Notes: generated from the letters alone by a model not told the origin. A DNA stretch of 64,000 nt from JAHEKO01 sp965212505 (GCA_965212505.1 OZ243123.1:1054001-1118000); one strand, 5' to 3'; shown: positions 1 through 9,796, counted from the stretch's first letter. A program made the numbers and translations.

Positions 1-23
1 GCTGGGGGAGCGCTGGGCTAGCG

Positions 24-917
24 CTAGCGGGAGAAGCGTTGTGCTACCGCGGTCCCGGTGAGGATCGCGATGGCCGACAGAACGAGCGGCGAGCTCACCT
101 TCTCGCCGAGCAGGAGCGCGGCGAACCCCAGCGTCAGAACCGGCTGGACAAACTGCCACGACGCGATTCGCGACACCCCGCCCTGGCCGAGTGCCCAGAA
201 CCACGCCGCGTAGCCGACGATGGAACTCAGGATCGCCATATAGGCGATACCCGCCCAACCCTGTGGCCCCACCGAACCCCAGTCGGTTCGATCGGCGAGG
301 GAGACGAACGTCGGTACCAGGAGGAGCAGTGCCGCGGCGAGCCCCCAAAAGGTTGTCGCCCAGGTGCCGATGACCGGAGCCAGACGGGCGCCAGCAATGT
401 AGCCGAGGGCGCAGATCAGTGTTCCCGAGAGGATGACGAGATCGCCTGCGACGGTGCCGCCGTCGAGCAGTTGATCGCCGCTTCGGTAGGAGACCAGAAG
501 AACCGTTCCGGCGAGGGCGATCGCGACGCCCCCCCACCAGCCGGGCCGCGGGTGTCGCCTCTCCAGCAGGTAGCCGAGCAGGCCGGTGAGCACCGGCAAG
601 AGGGCCATGATGAGCGCGGCGTGGTTCGCTGTCGTCCAACCCAGGCCGAGGCTCAGCATTGCCGGCCAGACGCCGAAGCTGGCGAGACCCGAGAAGAGCA
701 GGAGGCCGCGGTCGCTCCAGGTCGTCGGTAGCGGAAGTCGCGCCGAGAGCGCGATGACCGCTCCCAAGATTCCGGCCAGCATCGAGCGTAGAACGCCCGC
801 GGTCGTGGCGTCCATGTGCTCGATGGCGACCTTGTTGGCGATCGCCGTGCCGCTCCACAGGAGGATCGTCAAGAGCGCCGCGAAGTGGACGCCCGCCTGC
901 GGCTTCTCTTGACTCAC
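24..917 (-). CDS. EamA/DMT-family membrane transporter
   Basis: The 297-residue protein is almost entirely hydrophobic, with about ten membrane segments arranged as two repeated halves; this is the usual size and layout of the drug/metabolite transporter (EamA) family. These are inner-membrane exporters of metabolites or amino acids; the substrate cannot be read from sequence. The start is GTG at 917, inside a four-base GTGA overlap with the stop of the upstream VPS10-like gene, so translation is probably coupled to it. The coding strand carries a run of seven G (C7 at 529-535 on the + strand) but the frame is intact. Confidence 0.85.
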   Translation of the reverse strand: MSQEKPQAGVHFAALLTILLWSGTAIANKVAIEHMDATTAGVLRSMLAGILGAVIALSARLPLPTTWSDRGLLLFSGLASFGVWPAMLSLGLGWTTANHAALIMALLPVLTGLLGYLLERRHPRPGWWGGVAIALAGTVLLVSYRSGDQLLDGGTVAGDLVILSGTLICALGYIAGARLAPVIGTWATTFWGLAAALLLLVPTFVSLADRTDWGSVGPQGWAGIAYMAILSSIVGYAAWFWALGQGGVSRIASWQFVQPVLTLGFAALLLGEKVSSPLVLSAIAILTGTAVAQRFSR

Positions 918-3900
918 TCTCGCGTCGCCACGTGGGGTACCGCCTCGCGCCGAGCCCAGTCGTTCACTGCCGAGATGTCGGAGCTCTCGATCTCACCGAG
1001 CTCCGCCTCGAGAGCTCTCCACTCGGCCTGAAGATCGCTCAGCCTCTCGAGCGCTCCCGCCGCGACCGGGGGCCCGCCCCAGTCGATGACGTCGAGGAGA
1101 TGCCGCACGTGCTTGACCAACCTCGGCGGCAGGTTGTCCTCGTCTTCGTAGGTCTCGAACTCGACCTGGAGCACCTTGCGCTCCCAGGTGCTGAGGCGCT
1201 CGACCGCGCTCGAGCCGGCAGCCTGGAGGTCTTCCGCGTCGGGGTAGTCGGACAGGAGCGCTTCGATCTGATCGCGTGACGTGCGGAGCGCGGCGAGACC
1301 GTCGAGCATCTCGTTGAGCATGCCGGCAAGGGTGGAGACGTTCCTTTCGACCTCGTCGAACTGTGCCTCGGTCGCCTCGACCCGACGGTCGGCGACGAGC
1401 GTAAGCTCCGTGCTGGCCTCCGCGTCACCGATCTTGACCGTTGCGATGTAGGCGCCCGGCGGGACGTAGGCGCCGCCGAAGCCCTCGAAGATCTTGATGT
1501 CGTCGATGCAGTTGAGGCCATCGCGCCGGAGGTCCCAAACCCATCGATTCGCGCCCTTTCTCTTCTTGGGATAGCGGACGGTGAAGGGGAGGCGCTGATC
1601 CATGTTGCCCACGATGCAGCGCTCGAAGTCGCCCTCTTCGCTCGAGTAGGTGCGGACGACGTCGCCGCCGGCGTCGCGAATCTCGATCGTCAGAGGACCG
1701 TCGTGCTCATCGGCCAGGTGATAGTCGAGCACTGCGCCGCGGGGCGGGTTCAGGCCCTCGAACGGACGTCCCCAGCCCCAGCCACGGACCATCTCGACCG
1801 CCCCCGGCGTGAAGAGATGAACTGGCTTGTCGGAGAGGTCCGAGACCGCCTGGCGGATCGACGAGAGGTCGTCGAGAACCCAAAAGCCGCGGCCCTGGGT
1901 GGCCGCTACGAGGTCGCCCTGTCGAATCGCGAGGTCGGTGATCGGAACCGGCGGGAGATTCAGGTCGAGCGACTGCCAGTTCTGGCCGTCGTCGAAGGAG
2001 GTGTACATACCGGCTTCGCCGCCCGCGTAGAGGAGCCCCTGGCGTTCCGGGTCTTCTCGCACCACGCGAATGAAGTTGTCCTGGGGCAGATCGCCGTCGA
2101 TTCGGGTCGCCTCGGCGCCGTAGTCGGTCAGCTTGAAGATGTACGGCTTGAAGTCGTTCATCTTGTAGCCGGCGACTGCAACGTAGGCGGTGCCCGGATC
2201 GTGCGGGCTGACGTCGATTGCATTGATCATCGCGCCGCCGAGGTCTGCCGGCGTCACGTTTGCCCAGCTCTCCCCGTCGTCGCGCGTGACGTGAACCAGA
2301 CCGTCGTCGCTCCCGACCCAGACGGTGCCGTAGGTATGCGGCGAAGCCGTGATCGTCAGCAGGGTGCCGTAGAACTCGGCGCCGACGTTCTCGGCCGTGA
2401 TCGGGCCGCCGTTCAATCCCTGTTTGTCCTCTTCGTCTTTTGTGAGATCACCGCTGATCTCCTCGAAGGTGACGCCGCGGTCCTTCGTCCGGAGCACCTT
2501 ATGGGTGCCGTAGTAGATGACGCTCGGATCCTGTGGCGAGGCGGTGACCGGCGCGTTCCAGTTCGCCCGGTGTCGGAGGTCCTTCGACTCCATGCCGAAG
2601 ACGAACTCGGGGTACGGCTTGATCTCGCGCTGGCGCCTTGTCTCGACGTCGATTTCGGTCAGGGTACCGTTGATCGTCGTGGCGTAGACCAGCCTCGGGT
2701 TGTCGGGGTCGAAGGCGATGTGGGCGCTTTCGCCACCGCCGACCGAGAAGAAGTCGTCCGCTCCGATGCCGCTGTCGTAGGTCTGGCTCAAGATGGCGAC
2801 CGTCGAGTTGTCCTGCTGGCCGCCGTAGATCCGGTAGGGGAACTGGTTGTCGGTGTTGACCCGATAGAACTGCGCGGTCGGCTGGTTGTAGAGCGTCGAC
2901 CACGAGTCGCCGCCGTCGAACGTGATCGTCGCGCCGCCGTCGTTGGCGTTGATCATGTTCTGGTTGTCGTCGGGGTTGATCCAGTGGTCGTGGTGGTCGC
3001 CGTGCGGGGTGGACTTCTTTTCGAAGGTGACACCGCCATCGATCGACTTCATGTAGGGCGCATTCAGCACATAGACGATGTTGTCGTCGACCGGGTCGGC
3101 GGCGATGTGCATGTAGTACCAGGAGCGCGTCCAGAGGATTCGATCGCCGTTCTTGAGCTCCCAGCTCTCGCCGCCGTCGTCGCTCCGGTACAGACCCCCT
3201 TTGCCCGACATCGCTTCGACGATTGCGTAGAGACGACTCGGGTTGCTGGCCGAGACGTCGACACCGATCTTGCCGATCAGCTCAGGCAGACCTTTGTTCA
3301 GTTTCTTCCAGTTGTCGCCGCCGTCGGTCGACTTGAATATGCCGCCCTTCTTGCCGCCCGAAAGTACGTACCAGGGCTTCCGCCCGTGCTCCCACATTGC
3401 GGCGTAGAGGATTCGAGGGTTGGTCGGATCCATCCGCAGGTCGGTCGCTCCTGTCTGCGCGTCGACCTTCAACACCTGCTCCCACGTCTCGCCACCATCA
3501 CTCGTGCGGTAGACCCCACGCTCTTCGCTCGGTCCCCAGATCTGTCCCTGCACCGCGACGTAGGCGAGATCCGCGTTCTTCGGGTGGATCTTGATGCGCG
3601 CGGTCTGCCCGGCCTTGGGCAGACCGATGTGCTTCCAGCTCGCACCGGCGTCGGTCGACTTGTACACGCCGTCGCCGTGACTCGTCGTCACGCCGCGGAT
3701 CGACTTCTCTCCGGTACCGACGTAGATCACGTTCGGATCCGACTCCGCCACGGCCACGGCGCCGATCGTGCCGACATTGAAGTGACCGTCGGAGAGGTTC
3801 TCCCAGGTGAGCCCCGCGTTCTCGGTCTTCCAGAGGCCGCCGCCGGTGGCGCCCATGTAGTAGAGCTGATCGTTGCCGGGAACTCCGGTCACGGTCGTGA

Positions 3901-4039
3901 CTCGCCCGCCCCGGTAGGGGCCCACGAACCGCCACTTGTTGGCGCCGAGGAGTGATGGCTCGACGGTGTCGGTAGCCGCCGCGGGGGCGGCGGGGGAGAC
4001 GACGAGCAGCGCGATGAGCGCAAGGCTCCTGATGGACAT
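914..4039 (-). CDS. Secreted VPS10/BNR-type beta-propeller protein
   Basis: 1041 residues with a signal peptide (hydrophobic segment at about 6-20 ending in APAAA). The first roughly 730 residues hold many BNR/sortilin-type turns of the form S-x-D-x-G-x-T/S-W (KSTDAGASWK, RTSDGGETWE, KSTDGGDNWK, RSDDGGESWE), as in large VPS10-domain or xyloglucanase-like propellers. The C-terminal 200 residues form a beta domain followed by helices. Such proteins are exported and annotated as glycosyl hydrolase or sortilin-like, but I see no basis for assigning a catalytic activity. The start ATG has AAAGGG a few bases upstream. The gene is coupled to the downstream exporter by a four-base overlap. Confidence 0.85.
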   Translation of the reverse strand: MSIRSLALIALLVVSPAAPAAATDTVEPSLLGANKWRFVGPYRGGRVTTVTGVPGNDQLYYMGATGGGLWKTENAGLTWENLSDGHFNVGTIGAVAVAESDPNVIYVGTGEKSIRGVTTSHGDGVYKSTDAGASWKHIGLPKAGQTARIKIHPKNADLAYVAVQGQIWGPSEERGVYRTSDGGETWEQVLKVDAQTGATDLRMDPTNPRILYAAMWEHGRKPWYVLSGGKKGGIFKSTDGGDNWKKLNKGLPELIGKIGVDVSASNPSRLYAIVEAMSGKGGLYRSDDGGESWELKNGDRILWTRSWYYMHIAADPVDDNIVYVLNAPYMKSIDGGVTFEKKSTPHGDHHDHWINPDDNQNMINANDGGATITFDGGDSWSTLYNQPTAQFYRVNTDNQFPYRIYGGQQDNSTVAILSQTYDSGIGADDFFSVGGGESAHIAFDPDNPRLVYATTINGTLTEIDVETRRQREIKPYPEFVFGMESKDLRHRANWNAPVTASPQDPSVIYYGTHKVLRTKDRGVTFEEISGDLTKDEEDKQGLNGGPITAENVGAEFYGTLLTITASPHTYGTVWVGSDDGLVHVTRDDGESWANVTPADLGGAMINAIDVSPHDPGTAYVAVAGYKMNDFKPYIFKLTDYGAEATRIDGDLPQDNFIRVVREDPERQGLLYAGGEAGMYTSFDDGQNWQSLDLNLPPVPITDLAIRQGDLVAATQGRGFWVLDDLSSIRQAVSDLSDKPVHLFTPGAVEMVRGWGWGRPFEGLNPPRGAVLDYHLADEHDGPLTIEIRDAGGDVVRTYSSEEGDFERCIVGNMDQRLPFTVRYPKKRKGANRWVWDLRRDGLNCIDDIKIFEGFGGAYVPPGAYIATVKIGDAEASTELTLVADRRVEATEAQFDEVERNVSTLAGMLNEMLDGLAALRTSRDQIEALLSDYPDAEDLQAAGSSAVERLSTWERKVLQVEFETYEDEDNLPPRLVKHVRHLLDVIDWGGPPVAAGALERLSDLQAEWRALEAELGEIESSDISAVNDWARREAVPHVATRE

Positions 4040-4376
4040 GCGGGACCCTTTCTCTCAAGGCTCGCTCTTGGAACGAGCCACTTCGGTGTGGCGCTAGGTT
4101 ATAGGGAAGTGGGTTCGTCAGAGCGACTCATTGCTAGAGCGTCTTCTCGACGTAGTGCATCGAGACGGCCTGCCCCCCCGGCTTCGACGGGAGAAGCGAC
4201 AAACTGTAAAGAGCTGTCGGACGGAATTGCATCCGCGTGCGTTCGGCGTATACGCGCTCGGCAATATGCCTAGCCGGGCGGTTGGCTGGCCTGGCACCTT
4301 CCGATCTGGAGAGACCTCGGCGCGCCGGCTCAGCGCCGGGCTGGGCGGGTTGGGCGACCCAGACAGCTCGTTCGGT
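4040..4376. other. Intergenic region, 337 bases
   Basis: This gap separates two minus-strand genes and contains no supported coding sequence. A six-base-pair hairpin (GGCTCG...CGAGCC, 4059-4079) lies just upstream of the VPS10-like start. A TATAAC hexamer on the minus strand (4103-4098) could be a -10 element but has no convincing -35 partner. Several short GC-rich hairpins near 4325-4365 follow the cytochrome stop, but none has a T tract. Confidence 0.5.
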
Positions 4377-6383
4377 CTAGTCGACCATGTCAACCCGCAC
4401 CGTCGCCAGCTCCTGAGCTGCGGCGACGAGCGCCGCGTCTCGCTCCTCGATCGTCTCGGCCGCGCTCGCTTCCAGGAGGAGCACGAGGCTCGCCTCGAGG
4501 AAGGAGACGGCGACCGGATGCAGCTCGCCAAGCGGGCCCTCCGTCAGCACGTCGATTGCGTCCTGGGTGTCCGCGATGCACACGGGAAGTACGCGGTCTG
4601 AGCGCGGAAGCCCCCCAGCGCTCGCGCGCTGGCCACAGCGCCGGGCTTCATCGACGTTTTGCAGAGCGTTCAGCACGCGCAGGAGGGCGCCCAGTTGGTT
4701 GACCTCGTCTTCGCTCAGCTCGATGTCTCCTGTGAGGCTCCGCCCGGCCGAGGACTGTTCGTTGAAGGCGTCGGTCGCGTAGTGGGCGATGGCCTCCTCG
4801 AGCGTTTCGAAGGTGTTGTCGTGCTCGAACGGCGCGGTGTCGGCCGCCTCGATGAGCGAAGGCGTGTTGAAGGTGTTGGCGCAGTGCGGGTGGATCGGGT
4901 CGCTCCCGAAGCCGTCGTCAAAGGGCATCGTTTCGCCCAGCCCGTCCGCCGGGTGCGGGACGTTGAAAATCCCGATGTCGAAGTTCGAGTTGCGCACGGC
5001 GCCCGGGATACGCCGCATCGCACCGGCGTTCTCGTGGCAGACCGAACATTGCGCCTGCTCACTGTTGAACAGGTCGCGTCCGGCGATCACGTCCGGGTTG
5101 GTGAAGTTCATGAGCGACAGGCGCGCTTCCCCGCGGCGACCCAGGGAGAGCTGGAACGCCTCCAGCGCGTCGAGCTCGGTTTCGAGGGGGAGCCGGAAGT
5201 CGATGTTCTGAAGTCGGGCCATCGACCGGGTGTTGTGCTGGATGATCGCGCCGATCGCAAACTCGCGGAGCGAGCCGCCGCCCGTGGAGCCGTCGCCCGC
5301 CCAACCGAGGGCGTGAGTCGGCAGGTCCTCCACGCAGTTGGTGGCCGCTGGGCTCATCGTGCGCGCGAGCGCGAAGATGTGGTTCACCGATCGAAGCACG
5401 TACTGCTGGGTGAGGTCGTCGAAACCGTCGGCGTTGACCACGATCAGGCCGTGCTCGCGCAGCAGGACCGGGTTTTCGAAGAAGAGCCCGCCGTTGAGGT
5501 CGTGGTTCAGCTCGTCCATGAACTCGGCGACGAAGAGCGGGTCGTCATCCGCCAGGGTTGCGATGAACTCCCGGTCGATCGTGAAGTTGTTCTCGGCGGG
5601 ATGGCAGGTGGCGCAGGTGCGGCCGTTGCCGTTGAAGTCCTCGTCGTTGAAGAGGCCCTCTCCCTCCCTGAGAAGCGACTCGAAGAGTACGAGCGCCTCC
5701 GGTGAGCGTTGCGTCTCGACGTTTGTCCCCGGGAAGCTCGCCAGCATGCCCGAACCTCTGGGAGCCCCGGCGATCGGTGCCCAGCCACGCTCGATACGGC
5801 GGCTGACCCGATGGAGACGGTCGAAGAGCGACGGCGAGCCGTAGAGGACACCGCCGTCGATCGGGCCTCGACCTCCGAGCGCGACGACGATCTGATCGAC
5901 GTCGAAGTCGCGGAACGCATCTTCACCGAGCTCGACACTGAGCGAAGAGCGATCGCCGTTACGCTCGAGGGTGCCGACCAACCGGAAGGCGTCGGCGGTA
6001 TCCGGCATGGCGCCGCTGGTGCCTCCCGGCCGGTGGTCGATCAGCCAGACGTCCGTCAATGCCGCGCGTTCGATGCCGCGAACGTCGACGTCGACACGGC
6101 CGCTCGCGAGATCGACCGTCGCGGAGCCGCGAGCGGCTGAGTGGGTCGCCGAGATGCCGCGGAACCAGCCGACCCCAACGCGAGTCTCGTCCCCGCCGAG
6201 CTGGTCGCCTCGTTCCAGGCGCCACCGATCGTAGGCCTCCGCGAGGCGAGTGGCGCGCGGATCCGTCGCGTGCTGGAGTGCCGCTGCTGCGGACGCTTCG
6301 GTTCGTCCGTCAGCGGCTCCGACGACCGCGGCGATCCCCAGTGCCGCGATGCCGGGGAGCATCCAAATCTTCGTAACCTTCAT
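4377..6383 (-). CDS. Di-haem cytochrome c peroxidase/MauG-like protein with N-terminal extension
   Basis: 668 residues with a signal peptide. Two haem c attachment motifs are visible: CATCH at 257-261 and CSVCH at 446-450. They lie in the CcP/MauG arrangement, followed by a region rich in conserved aromatic and His residues (HCANTFNTPSL, then FEHDNTFETLEEAIAHYAT). This implies a periplasmic di-haem electron-transfer or peroxidase enzyme. The first 220 residues are additional to the usual 330-450 residue family; the part at 110-190 reads like the beta-sandwich of anti-sigma RskA C-terminal domains, which is a weak resemblance. I chose ATG 6383 because AGGGG precedes it by six bases; an ATG ten codons upstream is open but lacks such a site. 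Confidence 0.8.
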   Translation of the reverse strand: MKVTKIWMLPGIAALGIAAVVGAADGRTEASAAAALQHATDPRATRLAEAYDRWRLERGDQLGGDETRVGVGWFRGISATHSAARGSATVDLASGRVDVDVRGIERAALTDVWLIDHRPGGTSGAMPDTADAFRLVGTLERNGDRSSLSVELGEDAFRDFDVDQIVVALGGRGPIDGGVLYGSPSLFDRLHRVSRRIERGWAPIAGAPRGSGMLASFPGTNVETQRSPEALVLFESLLREGEGLFNDEDFNGNGRTCATCHPAENNFTIDREFIATLADDDPLFVAEFMDELNHDLNGGLFFENPVLLREHGLIVVNADGFDDLTQQYVLRSVNHIFALARTMSPAATNCVEDLPTHALGWAGDGSTGGGSLREFAIGAIIQHNTRSMARLQNIDFRLPLETELDALEAFQLSLGRRGEARLSLMNFTNPDVIAGRDLFNSEQAQCSVCHENAGAMRRIPGAVRNSNFDIGIFNVPHPADGLGETMPFDDGFGSDPIHPHCANTFNTPSLIEAADTAPFEHDNTFETLEEAIAHYATDAFNEQSSAGRSLTGDIELSEDEVNQLGALLRVLNALQNVDEARRCGQRASAGGLPRSDRVLPVCIADTQDAIDVLTEGPLGELHPVAVSFLEASLVLLLEASAAETIEERDAALVAAAQELATVRVDMVD

Positions 6384-6620
6384 GCCGACCCCTAGAGCGT
6401 CCGTCGGCGGCACGAGCGGGTCGACTCGCCGGCGGACAAGAGAAAGAAAAGAAACAGATCATGAGAAGTGAACTCAGCGATGTAGGTGATTATAGGTATT
6501 TCCCAGATAGATGAATGTCGATATCGCTAAGCGTCCCCTGGTGATGTCCAGTGCCGGGCGTTGTGTAGAATCGCTCCACCAAGCGACACACCGCTGCAAC
6601 CACGGTTCACTGGACGGAGG

Positions 6621-7352
6621 GTGCAGATTCTGGCGAGAGCACGGAGACCGGCAGGCAGTTACGCGGCGGGTGGTGGTGCGCCACTCGGCGTCGACTCGCG
6701 GCTCGCGCTCTTCGCCGGCGTGCTGCTTTTGCTCGTCGCCAGCTCGGCACGCGCGCAGGCCTGGGACCCGAGCTCGTGGAACTTGGACGAGGAGCCGCGA
6801 GTGGAGGTCGAGAGCCTCAAGTGGGAGCGACTGAGCGCCGAGGATCTGCTCGGCTTCGACCGGTGGCATCGATTCCAGGCGGCTCGTCTCGAGCTCGAGC
6901 ACTACCGGCACGACTACACGCCGAGCATCTCCGAGATGGCCGATCGCGAAGAGGTGCTCGAGGACATCGTGCTCGGTACCGTACTGCGGCTTACCCACAA
7001 ACGGATCCAGCGCAAAATGCGCCTGATCGAACGGCGCGACAAGTTCCGCGCGAAGATGGCTGGGCGAGAGCCGGGAGAGTCGAAGCCCGAGCGGCATCGC
7101 CTCGGTCTGGACGTTTCGCCTCGCTTCGAGGTGGGCGAGGTCTCTTCGGCCGGCTTCAAGCTGGGCCTCGACGGGATCGCCTCACCGTTCTGGTCGGCGG
7201 TGAACCTCCGCTTCACCCACGATCTCAACGGCGAGGACGCCACCGCGAAGCTCACCTATCGAGACGAGCTCCGGTCGTTCTATCTGATCTACCACCTCGC
7301 TCACGACAAGCGTGGCGAGATGGTCGAGTTTGGGCTTCGAATGGCCTACTAG
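6621..7352 (+). CDS. Small secreted protein of unknown function
   Basis: The reading frame codes for a signal-peptide-like segment (LALFAGVLLLLVASSARA) followed by a charged helical region with many Glu/Arg and a C-terminal stretch that looks like beta strands (LGLDVSPRFEVGEV, then AKLTYRDELRSFYLIYHLA), perhaps part of an outer-membrane structure. I do not recognise a family. The start is uncertain: GTG 6621 follows GGAGG with almost no spacing, while the frame is open back to TTG 6561, which itself overlaps a possible -10 hexamer TAGAAT (6566-6571). Its stop overlaps the stop of the opposing lipase gene by four bases in a shared CTAG. Confidence 0.55.
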   Translation: MQILARARRPAGSYAAGGGAPLGVDSRLALFAGVLLLLVASSARAQAWDPSSWNLDEEPRVEVESLKWERLSAEDLLGFDRWHRFQAARLELEHYRHDYTPSISEMADREEVLEDIVLGTVLRLTHKRIQRKMRLIERRDKFRAKMAGREPGESKPERHRLGLDVSPRFEVGEVSSAGFKLGLDGIASPFWSAVNLRFTHDLNGEDATAKLTYRDELRSFYLIYHLAHDKRGEMVEFGLRMAY

Positions 7353-9580
7353 TCGACCGGCGCCTCGGGAACCGGAGCCCGCGGCCGGTCGGCCCCCTCG
7401 CAGTCTGCTCCGAGGTGCACCATGGCCGTCTGCCAAGCTTGCTGGATGAGGCCTTCAGAGCACAGATCTTTCGGCCAAATCTCTCGCTGCTCGCGTTTCT
7501 GCTTCTCGGTGAGATGCCAGGAGAGCGGTTCGATGCGCTTCTCGCCCTCACCGATCGGGGGCGGGCGGAACTCCACCTCGGCGACAACTCTGCTGCCCAG
7601 ACGATCGTTCCACCCCTCGATGAAGCGCTCGATCTCGAACTGATTTCGAGTCGAGGCGACCCCACTTCGGATGGCGGCGAGACCGAGCGCCGGTCCGAGG
7701 AGCGCCGCCAGAGAGCCGCGCTTGGCGTCCGCATCGAGCGGCGACGTCCAGCTGAAGGCGTTCAAGCGAACCAAGAGTAGCTTGTCGAATCTGGCGGTAC
7801 CGGAGAGCCTGGCCTCGAGCGCCTCCTGCATCCAATCGAGGGCCGAGGTGACGCCGAAGTTCTCGTAGTAGCCGCCGTCGAGGAGGTGATGAGCCTGTTG
7901 GCCCTCGGCGTCGACCGCCTTGCCGTCGACCTCTATCTGCGCACTCGCCGCGGGACTCACGTAGGCGAACGTGGCCGACAGTCGAGCGCCGGTCCAGAGG
8001 TCGACGTTCGCTTCGGCGTCACCTTCGCCGAAGAGGTACTCCGACAGGGTCGGCGCGCGCCCGCCGGGAAGTGTCACCTCACGCTCCGTACCGGCTCGGC
8101 GCTCGAAGTCGAGCGGTGTGATCATCACGCGACGGCCGGTCTCCATGACGGTCGCTCCCAGGATCACCGCGGGAATCCGTCCCGCGCGGATCGGTTCGCG
8201 CAGGGTCGCGAGGGGGTGCGGGTCGGTGCAAACGCCGTCGTCGCCGGCGATCCGGCACCAGGCGTCCTCCTGGAGCCTCACCCGATCCCACTCCCGAACG
8301 GTGCGGGTCCAGCCGCCGGTCAGGAGTCGCCAGAAGTCGAGCATCGATAGCCCGTAGGCGGTCTCTGCCAAGCTCGATCGGACCGAATTGTCGTAGGCGC
8401 GTTGCAAGGCGAGACTTGTGTTCGGCTCTGCGAGTCGAGCCGCGACGTAGTGGGCGGCGCCCACCGAGCCGCCGGAAATGCCGCTGACGAGTCGGATCTC
8501 GCCGGCCAACTCTGGCCGCGCCTCGATCAGCCGCTGGAGGACGAGCGTTGTCCAACTCGACGCCAAGATGCCGCCGCCGGCCGAGGCGATCACGACCAGA
8601 TTCGGAGATTGCGCATCGCCCGAGACCATCTCGGTGGGCGTCAGCCGATCGGAGGGAGCGGCCTCTCTCGAGACTCGGTAGTAGTGGTCGGTGCCGAGCA
8701 CGCGCCACGAGACGATGATCAGGAGCAGGATGACGACGAGTGGCGAGATGCGTATCCGAGCGAGCTGCCGAGCCAGGCTTAGCAGCACCCAGATCGATAG
8801 ACCGATCAACAGGTAGAGGAAGGCGGCTGCGGGCGGGAAGTGGGGGCGGGCGTCGGGCGGCCAGTAGTACCGGCCGATGGCGAAGATGATCAGCAGGAGG
8901 CCGACAAAGTTGGTCAGCGCGAAGTACCGTGTGGATGGCAGTCGGGGTCCGCGCGGGGTGTCCTCGAGAAGCGGTCGCAGGATCACGAGCCGATGAAAGA
9001 GCTGCGAGACGCCGCGCCGAAGCGCGGCACCGAGCTTGGCGAGTCGCGTGCCGTCGAGGCGATCCCAGAACCAGCCGGTGCCGATGAAATTGGGTAGAGG
9101 CGCGAAGTCCGGGTCGGCCAGGCGCGCGGGGGTACAGAGGAGAATCATCAGCAGGTAGCAGACGGTGACGCCGGCGATGGCGGCGACTGTCGCCATCCAG
9201 AGGTCGCGTGCACAGATCAACACGATGACCGTCCCCGCACCGCCGATTGCCGTGAAAGCCCAGAACTGGCTGGCTGAGACGGGCACGCTGAAAAAGCGCT
9301 GAGCCGCCTTCGAGATAGGCCTCCCGGGTTGGGTTTCGACCCGATCGAGCAAAAGGCCGGTCCCAAACATCAGGCTCCAGGCGACGGCGAAGAACCAGAG
9401 CGTCGTGAAGAAGACGTGCGGAGCGATCAGATCCGCGAACATGCCCCCCAGGAGGCCGTGCCCGGGAACCGACTCGAGCGCCGTTGCCGGGAGGTAGACC
9501 TGGATGAGCGCAAAGACGAGTGGGTACTTGAGTGCGCTCAGTAGGTTGAACAGCAGGCTCCAGCGCTCAATTCTCTGCAT
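7349..9580 (-). CDS. Membrane-anchored patatin-like phospholipase
   Basis: 743 residues. The N-terminal 295 residues hold about seven membrane segments (for example 15-35, 55-78, 108-150, 220-238, 252-272, 278-295). The C-terminal half is a patatin domain: oxyanion glycine run SAGGGI at 333-338, nucleophile motif GISGGS with Ser369, and the catalytic Asp in DGG at 568-570. Patatins are Ser-Asp dyad lipid acyl hydrolases. The fusion to a polytopic membrane domain places the enzyme at the inner membrane, acting on membrane lipids or lipid droplets (inference). ATG 9580 has a good GGAGGA site directly upstream. It is transcribed divergently from the beta-helix genes. Confidence 0.85.
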   Translation of the reverse strand: MQRIERWSLLFNLLSALKYPLVFALIQVYLPATALESVPGHGLLGGMFADLIAPHVFFTTLWFFAVAWSLMFGTGLLLDRVETQPGRPISKAAQRFFSVPVSASQFWAFTAIGGAGTVIVLICARDLWMATVAAIAGVTVCYLLMILLCTPARLADPDFAPLPNFIGTGWFWDRLDGTRLAKLGAALRRGVSQLFHRLVILRPLLEDTPRGPRLPSTRYFALTNFVGLLLIIFAIGRYYWPPDARPHFPPAAAFLYLLIGLSIWVLLSLARQLARIRISPLVVILLLIIVSWRVLGTDHYYRVSREAAPSDRLTPTEMVSGDAQSPNLVVIASAGGGILASSWTTLVLQRLIEARPELAGEIRLVSGISGGSVGAAHYVAARLAEPNTSLALQRAYDNSVRSSLAETAYGLSMLDFWRLLTGGWTRTVREWDRVRLQEDAWCRIAGDDGVCTDPHPLATLREPIRAGRIPAVILGATVMETGRRVMITPLDFERRAGTEREVTLPGGRAPTLSEYLFGEGDAEANVDLWTGARLSATFAYVSPAASAQIEVDGKAVDAEGQQAHHLLDGGYYENFGVTSALDWMQEALEARLSGTARFDKLLLVRLNAFSWTSPLDADAKRGSLAALLGPALGLAAIRSGVASTRNQFEIERFIEGWNDRLGSRVVAEVEFRPPPIGEGEKRIEPLSWHLTEKQKREQREIWPKDLCSEGLIQQAWQTAMVHLGADCEGADRPRAPVPEAPVD

Positions 9581-9796
9581 GGTTCCTCCGATTGCGCCGG
9601 TCGGCCTCGAGGGCTACCTGACGCGCGCGATGCTCGCGTTGAGGGGCTGACTTACTGGGTTGGACGAACCCAGTCTGCCATATCGATCGGCGCGTGAGCC
9701 TATGCGCACGTGTCGATGTAAAGCCCTGGCCGGTCCAGTACACTCAAAAACGATCGTCCGCTAGTGTGCTCTTTTCTAGGATCGGGGGAGGAAGAG

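Noticed and set aside
1703..3955. A 750-codon open frame on the + strand opposite the VPS10-like gene
   Set aside because: It is the antisense of a clear propeller gene in high-GC DNA; it has no recognisable domain, and similar long antisense frames lie opposite most genes here.
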